Positions 10,045-18,800 of a DNA stretch of 64,000 nt are shown in pieces. The notes beneath the pieces are model-generated. The model did no database searches, was not told the origin of the DNA, and was given only the letters and a program-made list of their open reading frames with translations. The first letter of the stretch is position 1. Each line of letters opens with the position of its first letter. The stretch lies in NCBI RefSeq assembly GCF_039542385.1, contig NZ_BAABIA010000014.1, forward strand, positions 1 through 64,000, read 5' to 3'. The position numbers and the translations under genes are program-made. This stretch comes from Prosthecobacter algae. GTDB lineage: Bacteria; Verrucomicrobiota; Verrucomicrobiia; Verrucomicrobiales; Verrucomicrobiaceae.

Positions 10045-10175
10045 CCACGGTTCCCGGAGGGAACCTGGAACGTAGCCGGTGGTGAAGGTGGCGCAGCCAC
10101 CGGGAACCACCGGACCCCCGACCCAACCAATAATGCAACACCACCCAAGCGTCCCGCAGGGACGCCGGAAACCTC
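10045..10175. repeat. Family H palindromes between lutB and lutC
   Basis: Two short palindromic units lie in tandem: GGTTCCCGGAGGGAACC (about 10049-10065) with GGTGGCGCAGCCACC downstream, and GCGTCCCGCAGGGACGC (about 10149-10165). Both have a C-A-G/G-A-G type loop and a following GGAAACC/GGGAACC tail. They differ in sequence from the RAYT-linked REPs and are found only here in the window. They separate lutB from lutC by 273 bp. Confidence 0.6.
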
Positions 10176-10223
10176 CGTCCGCCCCACCACTCCCCTTCCA
10201 TCAACCATCAACCCTCACCCCCC

Positions 10224-10814
10224 ATGAGCCGCGCCACCATCCTCGCCGCCGTCCGTCAAGCCCAGGGCAGCCCCACGCCCTCGCCCGAGGCCCCCGTGGC
10301 CGCCCTCCGTGCCTTGCCGAATGAGGCCTCCCTGACGGACTTCATCGCCACGCTGGACCTCATCGGCGCGCGTGTCATCCGCGGCCACAGCTTCACCGAG
10401 GCCGCCACTTGGCTGCGCGAAAACGTCCCCGCCACCGCCGCCCTCGCCTCCCACGTCCCGCAGCTCCCCGGCACCGTGGATCTCACCGCCGTCACCGATC
10501 CCCACGCGCTCGATGGCATCCACACCGCCATCCTCCACGCCCGCTTTGGCGTCTGTGAAAACGGCGCCGTCTGGCTGGATGAAACCGAGCTCGGCCCCCA
10601 CCGCGTCCTCCCCTTCATTGCCGAGCACCTCTTCATCGTCCTCCACGCCGCCGATCTCGTCCCCACCCTGCACCACGCCTACGAGCGCATCGCCACCATC
10701 GGCAGCGGCTTCGGCCTCTTCCTCGCTGGTCCATCCAAGACCGCCGACATCGAACAATGCCTCGTCATCGGTGCCCACGGCGCACGCGGCGCCACCATCT
10801 TCATCCTCGATTAA
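10224..10814 (+). CDS. lutC: Lactate utilisation protein C (LUD domain)
   Basis: A 196-aa LUD-domain protein, the third subunit of the LutABC lactate oxidation system. Family features include ILHARFGVCENGAVWL, the TELGPHRVLPFIAEHLFIVL block and the C-terminal FGLFLAGPSKTADIEQCLVIGAHG. The start at 10224 (MSRATILAAVR) matches LutC starts. It is co-directional with lutA and lutB but separated from lutB by 273 bp of palindromic repeats, so expression relative to lutAB may be tuned there. Confidence 0.94.
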   Translation: MSRATILAAVRQAQGSPTPSPEAPVAALRALPNEASLTDFIATLDLIGARVIRGHSFTEAATWLRENVPATAALASHVPQLPGTVDLTAVTDPHALDGIHTAILHARFGVCENGAVWLDETELGPHRVLPFIAEHLFIVLHAADLVPTLHHAYERIATIGSGFGLFLAGPSKTADIEQCLVIGAHGARGATIFILD

Positions 10815-10833
10815 ACCGCCCACACCGCATCCG

Positions 10834-10886
10834 CGAAGCGTCCTGGACTGCGCCAGTCCCCTGGCGCTTTCGAAAAGCTCACCCGC
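10834..10886 (+). repeat. Family E repeat
   Basis: GAAGCGTCCTGG followed by the palindrome GGACTGCGCCAGTCC and CTGGCGCTTTCGAAAAGCTC. Five copies are seen in the window (129, 10834, 13215, 42893, 49588), all on the same strand. Three of them lie immediately before a family D element. Confidence 0.75.
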
Positions 10887-10910
10887 CCCCATCCCTCCAG
10901 CCATCACCTT

Positions 10911-11011
10911 CCCCTCAGCTCCCGCCAGCTCTGCTGGTGTCTAGCCTTTAGGCGACTCAATGACCTGCCGAACCCTCTCCAGATCGCCTCAAGCCTAAAC
11001 ACCAACAGACC
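10911..11011 (+). repeat. Family B palindromic element, copy 2
   Basis: It has the same left flank and arms as copy 1 (4156) and the same loop orientation (TCAATGACCTGCCG...). The right arm is slightly degenerate. Family C repeats follow from about 11047. Confidence 0.72.
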
Positions 11012-11046
11012 CCAACAAACCAGCCCCGCCACTCGTAAAACCTTCC

Positions 11047-11248
11047 CAAAAAATCCTGTTAATCCTGCCATCCTGTTAATCCTGTAAAAAAGCCCCCTTC
11101 CACCACTCCGTCCCCACCTCCATCTCGTCCCCCCAAATCCTCTCCTCTTCCTGTCAATCCTGCAAATCCGGCAATCCTGTCTAAAAAAAGCTCCCCCACT
11201 TTGCCGCCCGCACCCTTGCCACACTTCCTGTTAATCCTGTAAAAAGCC
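11047..11248 (+). repeat. Three family C repeats upstream of the AraC gene
   Basis: Copies of the TTAATCCTG-type sequence lie at about 11047-11090, 11148-11187 and 11226-11247. The last ends about 40 bp before the GTG start of the regulator, so any promoter for that gene lies within repeat DNA. There is no gene in 10815-11287. Confidence 0.65.
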
Positions 11249-11287
11249 CCCTTCCACCACTCCGTCCCGTCCGCTCTCACCACCCCC

Positions 11288-12127
11288 GTGCCCGCCTCGC
11301 CCCCATCCCTCATCGAGACCACCTGCGACGGCCCCAAGACCGCCCGCTGGGTGCTGGAGGCCGCCGATTGCCGCGCCCTCGCCACCCACCGCATCGCCCG
11401 GCTCGGCATGGATGAAGCCGTGCCACCCTATGAGCGCGTGCGCCTTTCCCCCAGCGGCAGCTTCCTCATGGTCTGCCTCAGCGGCAGCGGCCGTGTCCTC
11501 CTGGATGGTCGCTGGCACCGTGTCGGCCCCGGCACCGCCTGCATGGCCCCGCCGCGCGTGCCCAATGCCTTTCACGCCCTGCCGGGCAAGCCCTGGCACT
11601 TCCTCTGGGTACGCTATGACGAGCCACCCTTTGTCACACCTTTGGTTAGCGCCGCTTCCCCCGTGAAGGTCAAGGTGGATGCCGCCCAGCTCCACCGCAT
11701 CTGGGCCGGCCTGCGTGGCGAGTGGGAAAGCACCCGCGATGTGAAGGCCCTGCATCACTGGACCGAGCTCCTCCAGCACCACGCCCGCCGCCTCGCCGAA
11801 CCCTGGCGTCGCGATGAACGCCTGCGCCGTCTCTGGCAGGACGTAGAAACCCGCCTAGCCGAGGACTGGACGCTCGCCTCCCTGGCCCACGCCGCCCACG
11901 TCAGTGAAGAGCACTTCCGCCGCCTCTGCTGGAAGGAACTGGGCCGCAGCCCCATGGCCCACCTCACCTCCCTCCGCATCCAGGCCGCCCAGGAGATGCT
12001 CAGCAACACCCAGGACAAGCAAGAGGTCATCGCCCAGCAGATCGGCTACCGCAGCCCCATCGCCTTCTCCCGCGCCTTCCGCCGCTGGGCCGGCTGCCTC
12101 CCCTCCGACTACCGCGCTCGGGTCTGA
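11288..12127 (+). CDS. AraC/XylS-family transcriptional regulator
   Basis: A 279-aa protein with an N-terminal cupin-like sensing domain (about residues 30-140, with SGSGRVLLDGRWHRVGPGTA and VPNAFHALPGKPWHFLWVRYD). A C-terminal AraC double HTH spans about residues 180-279: LASLAHAAHVSEEHFRRL, then EVIAQQIGYRSPIAFSRAFRRW and the closing G-x-x-PSDYRA. It is probably a DNA-binding activator responding to a small molecule, often a sugar for this cupin class; the ligand is unknown. The predicted start is GTG, and the next in-frame ATG (11408) would truncate the cupin domain. It is convergent with the PAP2 gene, their stops being 10 bp apart. Its target genes are not evident from neighbours. Confidence 0.88.
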   Translation: MPASPPSLIETTCDGPKTARWVLEAADCRALATHRIARLGMDEAVPPYERVRLSPSGSFLMVCLSGSGRVLLDGRWHRVGPGTACMAPPRVPNAFHALPGKPWHFLWVRYDEPPFVTPLVSAASPVKVKVDAAQLHRIWAGLRGEWESTRDVKALHHWTELLQHHARRLAEPWRRDERLRRLWQDVETRLAEDWTLASLAHAAHVSEEHFRRLCWKELGRSPMAHLTSLRIQAAQEMLSNTQDKQEVIAQQIGYRSPIAFSRAFRRWAGCLPSDYRARV

Positions 12128-12136
12128 TCTCAAACA

Positions 12137-12892
12137 TCACTCACTCTCTTCCAGCGCCTTCGCCTCCTCATCACCACGGCCCTCATCGCCAGGACGGCGA
12201 GGGTCCACCTTCAGCGCGATGAGGCCAAACGTCACCGCCCAGGCCCCGCCCAGCGTCCAGCCCGCCAGCACATCCGTGGGCCAGTGCACGCCCAGATACA
12301 CCCGGCTGCAACCCACCAGCAGCGCAATGATCACCGATAGCGACACAATGTACAGCCGCACCTTCCGGCTGGGCTGCGTGCGCGCCAGCATCACGCCCAG
12401 CGTCAGATACACCACCGCCGCCATCATCGCATGGCCACTGGGAAAGCTGGCGCTCGTCACCAGCACCCCATGCGGCACCAGGTCCGGGCGCGGGCGGCCA
12501 AACAAACTTTTCAACCACGCCGAGGCCTGCATCCCGCCCGTGATGGCCACCAGCGTCAGCAGCGACAACCGCACCCGGCCATACAGCAGCATCAGCCCCA
12601 TAGAGACCACCGTCAGCCCCGTCAGGATCGTGAATCCCCCCAGCGCCGTCAGGTCCCGCCCCATCTCCTCCATCCACGGCGGCCCCAGCGGATCCGCCGG
12701 ATTCCCCGCCTCCCGCATCGCCAGCAGGATCTTCTCATCGTAGCTGTGCGACTCCTTTTGCTGCACCTCCTCCGCGATCTCGATAAAGCCCAGCAGCCCG
12801 CAGGCAATGATCAGCAGCGCCGCCGGGATCAGCGGCTCCTTGCGCCACTGGCGCACCTGATTCAGAAAAAGTTCAAACGAACGCGCAATCAT
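12137..12892 (-). CDS. PAP2-family membrane phosphatase
   Basis: A 251-aa membrane phosphatase with the three PAP2 motifs in order: KSLFGRPRP (motif 1), PSGH (motif 2) and SRVYLGVHWPTDV (motif 3). The catalytic His residues lie in motifs 2 and 3, on the outer side of the membrane. About five or six hydrophobic segments are visible. Likely substrates are undecaprenyl pyrophosphate or phosphatidic acid/PGP. The sequence does not decide between them. The C-terminus is charged (DPRRPGDEGRGDEEAKALEESE). It is convergent with the AraC gene, so no functional link is implied. Confidence 0.9.
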   Translation of the reverse strand: MIARSFELFLNQVRQWRKEPLIPAALLIIACGLLGFIEIAEEVQQKESHSYDEKILLAMREAGNPADPLGPPWMEEMGRDLTALGGFTILTGLTVVSMGLMLLYGRVRLSLLTLVAITGGMQASAWLKSLFGRPRPDLVPHGVLVTSASFPSGHAMMAAVVYLTLGVMLARTQPSRKVRLYIVSLSVIIALLVGCSRVYLGVHWPTDVLAGWTLGGAWAVTFGLIALKVDPRRPGDEGRGDEEAKALEESE

Positions 12893-13070
12893 AAAGAGAC
12901 TCCCTCACACCTACTTCGCATCCGGCCAAAATCCCCGTGAATTTAGACCCTCCCGTCACCCATTTTTCGGCCCTCCCCCGCCCTCCGGATGCCTCACCAG
13001 ACAGAGCTTTGGCAAAAAGAGGGGCGCTGCCTGCGTCCCGCACGCGGGATGACCTGGACGAAGGCTCTCG

Positions 13071-13267
13071 CACCTTCGAGCTTCCTCAACGCCCCCAAGG
13101 AGCGGGACTTGCCAAGTCCCGGCCGCTGAACCCTCGCCCTCCTACTCCCCACGCCCTGGCGGGCCCAGCTACCCCCGTAGCTGCCTGCGTCCCGCACGCG
13201 GGATGACCGGTTCCGAAGCGTCCTGGACTGCGCCAGTCCTCTGGCGCTTTCGAAAAGCTCACCCGCC
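13071..13267. repeat. Mixed palindromic repeats (families G, F, E)
   Basis: Family G lies at about 13095-13122 (AAGGAGCGGGACTTGCCAAG...), a degenerate family F pair at about 13147-13203 and family E at 13215-13267. The short sequence CCTGCGTCCCGCACGCGGGATGACC occurs twice (about 13029 and 13184). The 12893-13596 interval has no credible gene. Confidence 0.65.
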
Positions 13268-13275
13268 CCCGTTCG

Positions 13276-13433
13276 CCATGGAGCGCGGGCGTCTCGCCTG
13301 CCGTTTCACGCGTCCTCGCGGGAAACCGTTCTCACACTCCGCAGACCCAATTCCAGGCACCTAGCAGCAGCCACCCCGGTCCACGGTCTTCGGCGGGACG
13401 CCGAACACTGCAGGCGAGACGCCCGCGCTCCAC
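13276..13433. mobile_element. Family D MITE-like element, copy 1
   Basis: A 158-bp element with inverted termini of about 24 bp: ATGGAGCGCGGGCGTCTCGC at the left and GCGAGACGCCCGCGCTCCA at the right. It contains an internal palindromic stretch near CGGCGGGACGCCG. A second full copy of 154 bp lies at 42950-43103, and a left-end fragment at 49651-49672. It has no coding capacity. All three follow a family E repeat directly. Confidence 0.75.
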
Positions 13434-13596
13434 AAAAAGCTGCGCCCCCTCACACTCATCCATCATCCATCATCCATCATCCATCACCCATCAACCATCA
13501 ACCATCCCCCCCACCCCCTGTGCATTTCGGTCACCTCCTTGTGGACGCCCTCGTAGGAATCTGGTGAAATGCCCGCGTTATATCGTTCCCACCACC

Positions 13597-16500
13597 ATGC
13601 GCCGCTTTGCCCTCCTCTGCCTGCTGCTCACCACAGCCCTGCCCCTCTGGGCACAGCCCGTCTCCCTCTTCGATGGCAAATCGCTCACCGGCTGGGATTT
13701 CGACCCCGCCGTCTGGCGCATCGAGGACCGCCTCATGACCGGCGGTTCCCTCACTGAAAAGGTCACGCAGAACTACTTCATCTGCACCAACAAGAGCTAC
13801 CAGAACTTCGATCTCAAACTGAAGATCAAAGTCAGCGGCGATCCCGCCACCGGCATGCTGAATAGCGGCATTCAAATCCGCAGCCTGCGCGTCCCCGGCG
13901 GCCATCACATGAGCGGTTACCAGGTGGACTGTGGCAAGGGCTGGTTCGGCAAAATCTACGACGAATTCCGCCGCAACAAAGTCATCGCCGAGCCCCTTGA
14001 TGCCGCCGCTTTGGACAAGGCCGTGGACGTCTATGGCTGGAACGAATACCGCATCCTCGCCGAAGGCCCGCGCATCCAGGTCTGGATCAATGGCGTCGCC
14101 GCGATCGACTACACCGAGACCGACAAAAACGTCGCGCTCGATGGCCGGCTCGGCCCCCAGGTGCACAGCGGCGGTGCCTGCCTCGTGCAGGTGAAGGACA
14201 TCACGATTGAAGAACTCCCCGCCACCCCTGGTGCGCCCACCTGGCAGTCCCTTGGTGGCGTCGAGGCCGCACGCAAACTCGTCGCCCCACCTGCCAAAAC
14301 CAAAGCTGAGGCTCCCGTCAAAGGCAAACGCGACATCAGCTACAACAACGTCCAGGCCACTGCCAAAACCGCTGCCGAACAGCAAAAGCTCTTCCATCTG
14401 CCCGAAGGTTACGACATCGAACTCGTCGTCCAGGAAAGCGATGGCATCGGCAAATTCGTCAGTGTGTATTTTGATCAGCGCGGCCGTTTGTGGACTCAGA
14501 CCGCCTTTGAGTATCCCGTGGATGCCAATGAAAACCCCGCCGCTGCCGAGGCCATCTACAACAGCCCCGGCAAGGACAAGGTCCTCATCTATTCCCGCGA
14601 GGCCCTCAATGCCCCGCTGCCTCCCGGCGGCCTAACCAATCCTGTGGTCTATACCGAAGGCCTCGCCATCCCACTTGGCATCCTACCCTGGGGCAATGGC
14701 GACACCTGCTACATCCAGCACGGGCATGATCTGAAGCTCTTCAAAGACACCGATGGCGACAGCCGGGCCGATACCCACGAAGTCCTCCTCACCGGCTTCG
14801 GCGTGCAGGACAGCCACCTCTTCCCCCATCAGTTCACCCGCGCCCCCGGCGGCTGGATCTGGATGGCCCAGGGCCTCTTTAACAACAGCCAGGTGCACAA
14901 GCCCGGCAGCAAAGACCTCGTCGATTATCCGAAGTGCGGCATGGCCCGCATGCGGCCCGATGGCAGCGACTTTGAAGTCACCAGCGTTGGGCCTAACAAC
15001 ATTTGGGGACTCGTCATCACCGGCGAGGGCGAGACCTTCATCCAGGAGGCCAACGACTATGGCTACCCCATCATGCCTTTCCACGAATACGCCTACTACC
15101 CCGGCGGCATGGAGGCCCTGAAAAAAAGCTACCAGCCCGATTTCCCCCCGCAGGCGGATTTCCGCATGGGCGGCACCGGCCTCAGCGGCCTCGCCCTCAT
15201 TGAAAACGGCCCCCTCGTGGATGCCCAGGCCGCCCACACGATGGCCGTCGCCAACCCCATCACCTCCAAGGTCCAAACCCTCGCCATGCACCGCGACGGC
15301 GCCTACTGGAAGCTCGATCAAAAGCCCGACCTCATCACCTGCGACGACCCCTTCTTCCGCCCCGTGGCCCTCACCAACGGCCCCGACGGCTGCATCTACA
15401 TCGTGGACTGGTATAACAAAATCATCTCCCACAACGAAGTCCCCCGCGCCCACCCCGACCGTGACAAAACCCGAGGCCGCATCTGGCGCGTGAAGCCGAA
15501 GAAAACCAACTCTCCCGAGTCCGCCCCCATCCCCGACTTCACCCAGCTCAGCACCGAAGACCTCATCGCCCTCCTCGGCACCAAGCCCACCGCCAAAGCC
15601 CACCTTGCGTGGCAGACGCTGGCAGATCGGCTCCCCGGCACAGACGATCATTTCCGCCTAACTGAATTTGCTGCAAAACCCAAACATCGGTCTTCATCCT
15701 CATTGCCCATCCTTTGGGCGGTCAGTGATACGCTCGGGAAAGAGCCGCCCGTGCGGGGCGACCTCGTTGCCATCATGACTGCCGCACGCTCCAAAGACGC
15801 CAAAGTTCGCCGGGAAGGACTCCGCCTTCTCCAGAGCGTCCTCACTCATTTTGCCGCCCGCCAGGACCCCACTGAATCTTATCTGATCCACGAGATGCTG
15901 ACGCTCTTGCAAGGACTCAAAGCGGAAGATGGAACGGTCTGGCCCGCAGTGTCCGAAGCCCCTGAATTTGAGATCCGCACAGCCGCCATCCAGTGTGTGG
16001 CGCAGGCCCTCCAAGGAAGCCCGAAAGAAGAGGTCCAGCACCTCGCCATCAAAATCCTCCTCTCCTTTGCCAAGCCCTCCCTCACCAGCGGCCCCACCAT
16101 CCAGTCCTCGCGCGGTGCCAAACAAATCCCCGTCCGTGAAGCCTACGACCGCGAGTTCGAACGCTTCCTCGTTCGCATGTTCTTGGAGCGGCATCCGGAG
16201 GCCGTCGCCAAGTTCCTCGATTCCGAATCCGCCGCTGCACTCCCCGTCGAGGCCCGCGTCCTCGCCGCCCTGGCCCTGGATCCCAAAACCAGCGCCACCC
16301 GCGTCGCCAAACTCCTGCCCCAGCTCGACCGCGCCCCGAATGACGAAGAGCTCCTCCGCCTCGCCCAGTTCCCCGAAGAACCCGGCGTGGGCGCAGCCCT
16401 GAAGGCCCTGCTCTCCCTGCCCACATCGGGGGCCGTCGTCGCGGAAAAACTCCTGGCCAAACGCACCTTGCTGGATGCAGCCCGCGTCGCCCCCATCCTC

Positions 16501-18105
16501 CAAGAGACCGCCCTGAGCATGCTGAAGAGCGACGACTTGCCCACCCGCAAACAGGCCCTTGTGCTGTGCAGCGGCTTTCAAATTCCCGCCGAGGAAAACG
16601 TCATCGAGCCCCTCTACCAGCGGCAGCAGCAGGTCTTTGAAGGCCAGCCCGTCCCCCAGGATGAAAGTGGCGAACTCGCCCTCCGCCTCGCCGCCTTGGC
16701 CGCCATCCGTTCGCCCGAGACCCAGCTCTTCTACGTCCTCGCCGAATCCGATCCCGACGCCACCCTTCGCGATGCCGCGCTGGATGCCCTCATCGCCGCC
16801 AGCACCAATTCCGTGCAGAGCGCCTGCGAACGCCTCTTCAAGCTCTACCCCAAGCTCACCCCGGCCCAGCGCAAGCGCACGCTCAACGCCCTCTCCGGCC
16901 AGGCCGAAGGCGGAGCCAAAAGCCTGCTCACGGCCATCCTCGACAAAACCATCCCCCAGGCCGATCTCGACGGCCCCGTGCTCGAACGCCTCGCCACCGT
17001 CCTGGGCGAAGATCCCGCCCTCGCCCAGCTACAGCAGCAGCTCGGCGGTGTCTTTGGCGAGGTGCTTTTGCTCGATGGCCAGGACAGCGCCTGGGTGGAT
17101 TCCAAGCTCACTCTTGAAGGCCCCTTCACCGTCGAGACCTGGGTCCGCCTAACCGAAGGTATCGGAAATCAGGACAGCATCCTCGGCTCGCCCAAACAGA
17201 TCGACCTCAACTTCTTCGGCTCCAAATTCCGTGTCTGGCTCGGCGATGGCATCGGCGATGTCGTCGCCGCGCAGAAACCCATGACGCCCGATCTCTGGAC
17301 CCACGTGGCCGTCACCCGCGATGCCGGCGGCGTCTTCCGCCTCTATCAAAACGGCGAGCTGGAAGCCACCAGCAGCAAAAAATCCACCGCCCCCTTTAAA
17401 GACTGCCGCATCGGCTGGAGCGGCCCCAACCAGGGCACCCACGGCGCGCTCAGCGAATTCCGCGTGTGGAAACAGGCCCGTACCGAGGCCCAGATCCGCG
17501 CCCACTTCGATCGCATCCTGCCCCCCACCACCGAAGGCCTGCACTTCACCGCCGCTCGCGATCTGAAGCCCGCCACGCCCAAGCTCTACGGCAAAGGCGC
17601 ACGCATCGCCAAGACCCTCGACACCCCGCCGCTGCTCACCCAGGCCCAGGCCCAGAAGCTGGATGCCCAGTTCACCCGCTACACCGCCCTCGCCGCCCAG
17701 GGCCAGGCACCGCAGGGCCAGCCCCTCGCCGCCCTCTGCCTCGCCTGCCACCAGATCGGCAGCACCGGCGGCCAGATCGGCCCCAACCTCAGCGGAGCCG
17801 GGGCCATGGGCCTCGAGGCCGTGCTGCGCAACATCCTCACCCCCAATGCCGCCATGGAGCCCGGCTACCGCATCTTCCGCCTGGAGATGATGAATGGCGA
17901 CCTCCTGGATGCCTTCTACGTCAGCGAAGACGCCCAGGCCTACGTCGTCCGCCAGCCCGGCATGACCGACCGCCGCGTGCCCAAAAAAGACGTCCGCACC
18001 ACCCGCTACATCCGCCGCAGCCTCATGCCCGAAGGTCTCCTCGATGCCCTCAACGACCAACAAGCCGCCGACCTCCTCGCCTACCTCATGACCCTCAAAG
18101 GGTAA
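13597..18105 (+). CDS. DUF1080 / PVC-type dehydrogenase / LamG / cytochrome c fusion protein
   Basis: A 1502-aa secreted protein. The signal peptide is MRRFALLCLLLTTALPLWAQ. Domains in order: DUF1080 (3-keto-disaccharide hydrolase-like, about 18-205, LFDGKSLTGWD); a PVC-type beta-propeller membrane-bound dehydrogenase region (about 260-620, HLPEGYDIELVV, then EANDYGYPIMP and TNGPDGCIYIVDWYN); HEAT-like helical repeats (about 640-1130); a LamG/concanavalin-like domain (about 1150-1290, TVETWVRLTEG); and a C-terminal c-type heme domain with one CLACH motif (Cys1381, Cys1384, His1385). I recall such fusions from Planctomycetes and Verrucomicrobia, where they are linked to periplasmic carbohydrate oxidation; the substrate is unknown. 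The ATG at 13597 was chosen over 13564 because it starts a clean signal peptide. The gene is monocistronic. Confidence 0.9.
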   Translation: MRRFALLCLLLTTALPLWAQPVSLFDGKSLTGWDFDPAVWRIEDRLMTGGSLTEKVTQNYFICTNKSYQNFDLKLKIKVSGDPATGMLNSGIQIRSLRVPGGHHMSGYQVDCGKGWFGKIYDEFRRNKVIAEPLDAAALDKAVDVYGWNEYRILAEGPRIQVWINGVAAIDYTETDKNVALDGRLGPQVHSGGACLVQVKDITIEELPATPGAPTWQSLGGVEAARKLVAPPAKTKAEAPVKGKRDISYNNVQATAKTAAEQQKLFHLPEGYDIELVVQESDGIGKFVSVYFDQRGRLWTQTAFEYPVDANENPAAAEAIYNSPGKDKVLIYSREALNAPLPPGGLTNPVVYTEGLAIPLGILPWGNGDTCYIQHGHDLKLFKDTDGDSRADTHEVLLTGFGVQDSHLFPHQFTRAPGGWIWMAQGLFNNSQVHKPGSKDLVDYPKCGMARMRPDGSDFEVTSVGPNNIWGLVITGEGETFIQEANDYGYPIMPFHEYAYYPGGMEALKKSYQPDFPPQADFRMGGTGLSGLALIENGPLVDAQAAHTMAVANPITSKVQTLAMHRDGAYWKLDQKPDLITCDDPFFRPVALTNGPDGCIYIVDWYNKIISHNEVPRAHPDRDKTRGRIWRVKPKKTNSPESAPIPDFTQLSTEDLIALLGTKPTAKAHLAWQTLADRLPGTDDHFRLTEFAAKPKHRSSSSLPILWAVSDTLGKEPPVRGDLVAIMTAARSKDAKVRREGLRLLQSVLTHFAARQDPTESYLIHEMLTLLQGLKAEDGTVWPAVSEAPEFEIRTAAIQCVAQALQGSPKEEVQHLAIKILLSFAKPSLTSGPTIQSSRGAKQIPVREAYDREFERFLVRMFLERHPEAVAKFLDSESAAALPVEARVLAALALDPKTSATRVAKLLPQLDRAPNDEELLRLAQFPEEPGVGAALKALLSLPTSGAVVAEKLLAKRTLLDAARVAPILQETALSMLKSDDLPTRKQALVLCSGFQIPAEENVIEPLYQRQQQVFEGQPVPQDESGELALRLAALAAIRSPETQLFYVLAESDPDATLRDAALDALIAASTNSVQSACERLFKLYPKLTPAQRKRTLNALSGQAEGGAKSLLTAILDKTIPQADLDGPVLERLATVLGEDPALAQLQQQLGGVFGEVLLLDGQDSAWVDSKLTLEGPFTVETWVRLTEGIGNQDSILGSPKQIDLNFFGSKFRVWLGDGIGDVVAAQKPMTPDLWTHVAVTRDAGGVFRLYQNGELEATSSKKSTAPFKDCRIGWSGPNQGTHGALSEFRVWKQARTEAQIRAHFDRILPPTTEGLHFTAARDLKPATPKLYGKGARIAKTLDTPPLLTQAQAQKLDAQFTRYTALAAQGQAPQGQPLAALCLACHQIGSTGGQIGPNLSGAGAMGLEAVLRNILTPNAAMEPGYRIFRLEMMNGDLLDAFYVSEDAQAYVVRQPGMTDRRVPKKDVRTTRYIRRSLMPEGLLDALNDQQAADLLAYLMTLKG

Positions 18106-18402
18106 GCGATCAGCTCACCCGCCGCCGAGCTTTCACAACGCCACTCAAGGAGCGGGACTTGCCAAGTCCCGCCATCTCACGCCCCAACTCCATCCTTGCT
18201 CAGCCTTCGCTATTTCCCTCAGCCTATCAGACCGCCTGACTCTTGTTTTGATCCATCCTCCATCCCAAGTTAAATCGACAGAACTTCAAAAACTCCGCAA
18301 GTGCCAGCATCTCCTGATTCGACATTTGAATAAGCTAGCCGGAAGTAACGCGGCGAACAAAAGCTTAACCAATGAAGATATTATTTAGGATCATGCTATC
18401 AT
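18106..18402. other. Intergenic interval with one family G palindrome
   Basis: Family G lies at about 18144-18172 (CTCAAGGAGCGGGACTTGCC then AAGTCCC). It may double as a transcription stop for the upstream gene. GC falls noticeably after about 18240. No gene is seen. Confidence 0.5.
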
Positions 18403-18759
18403 TTATATCGTTCTGCCTATGTGTCGATCCTGTTTTATCGCATTACTCAGAACAGGATTAAATAATGTGTGCATAGAAGGCTTTACTCCTAGATTTATAT
18501 TCTTGGGCACACGGATCTCTGCTAGCTCTTCTTTGGAAAATGCTAAAGAATTAGGTTTTGAGTCCATTCCCTCAGCACCAAACGAATTCTTTGTACCCTT
18601 GGCAGCTCCAGCCGCAGCGGCTGCACCGACTTCACAGAACAGAGCAAAAAATTGCGCTGGTCTACTATTCACTTGTGAAGCGGCTGCGCCCATAGTCCTA
18701 AAGCCATACTCAATCGATTTGGCAATACCCTGATTGTCTTGATTGGTTGAAGGCGGCAT
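18403..18759 (-). CDS. Small AT-rich orphan protein, possible chaperone client
   Basis: 118 aa, not recognised. The N-terminal half is MPPSTNQDNQGIAKSIEYG followed by an Ala/Gly-rich stretch (VGAAAAAGAAKGTKN). The C-terminal half is basic and Asn-rich. No signal peptide or clear membrane helix is seen. Base composition is much lower in GC than in the neighbours. It sits 41 bp downstream of, and in the same direction as, the CesT-like chaperone gene, so it is probably in the same transcript. In type III secretion systems chaperones are commonly encoded next to their substrate, which makes this a candidate secreted protein. That role is inference. A spurious ORF remains possible because no good ribosome-binding site is visible. 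Confidence 0.45.
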   Translation of the reverse strand: MPPSTNQDNQGIAKSIEYGFRTMGAAASQVNSRPAQFFALFCEVGAAAAAGAAKGTKNSFGAEGMDSKPNSLAFSKEELAEIRVPKNINLGVKPSMHTLFNPVLSNAIKQDRHIGRTI

Positions 18760-18800
18760 AATAAAATAGATTGAATTAATCGAATCAAGTTACTCCAAAC

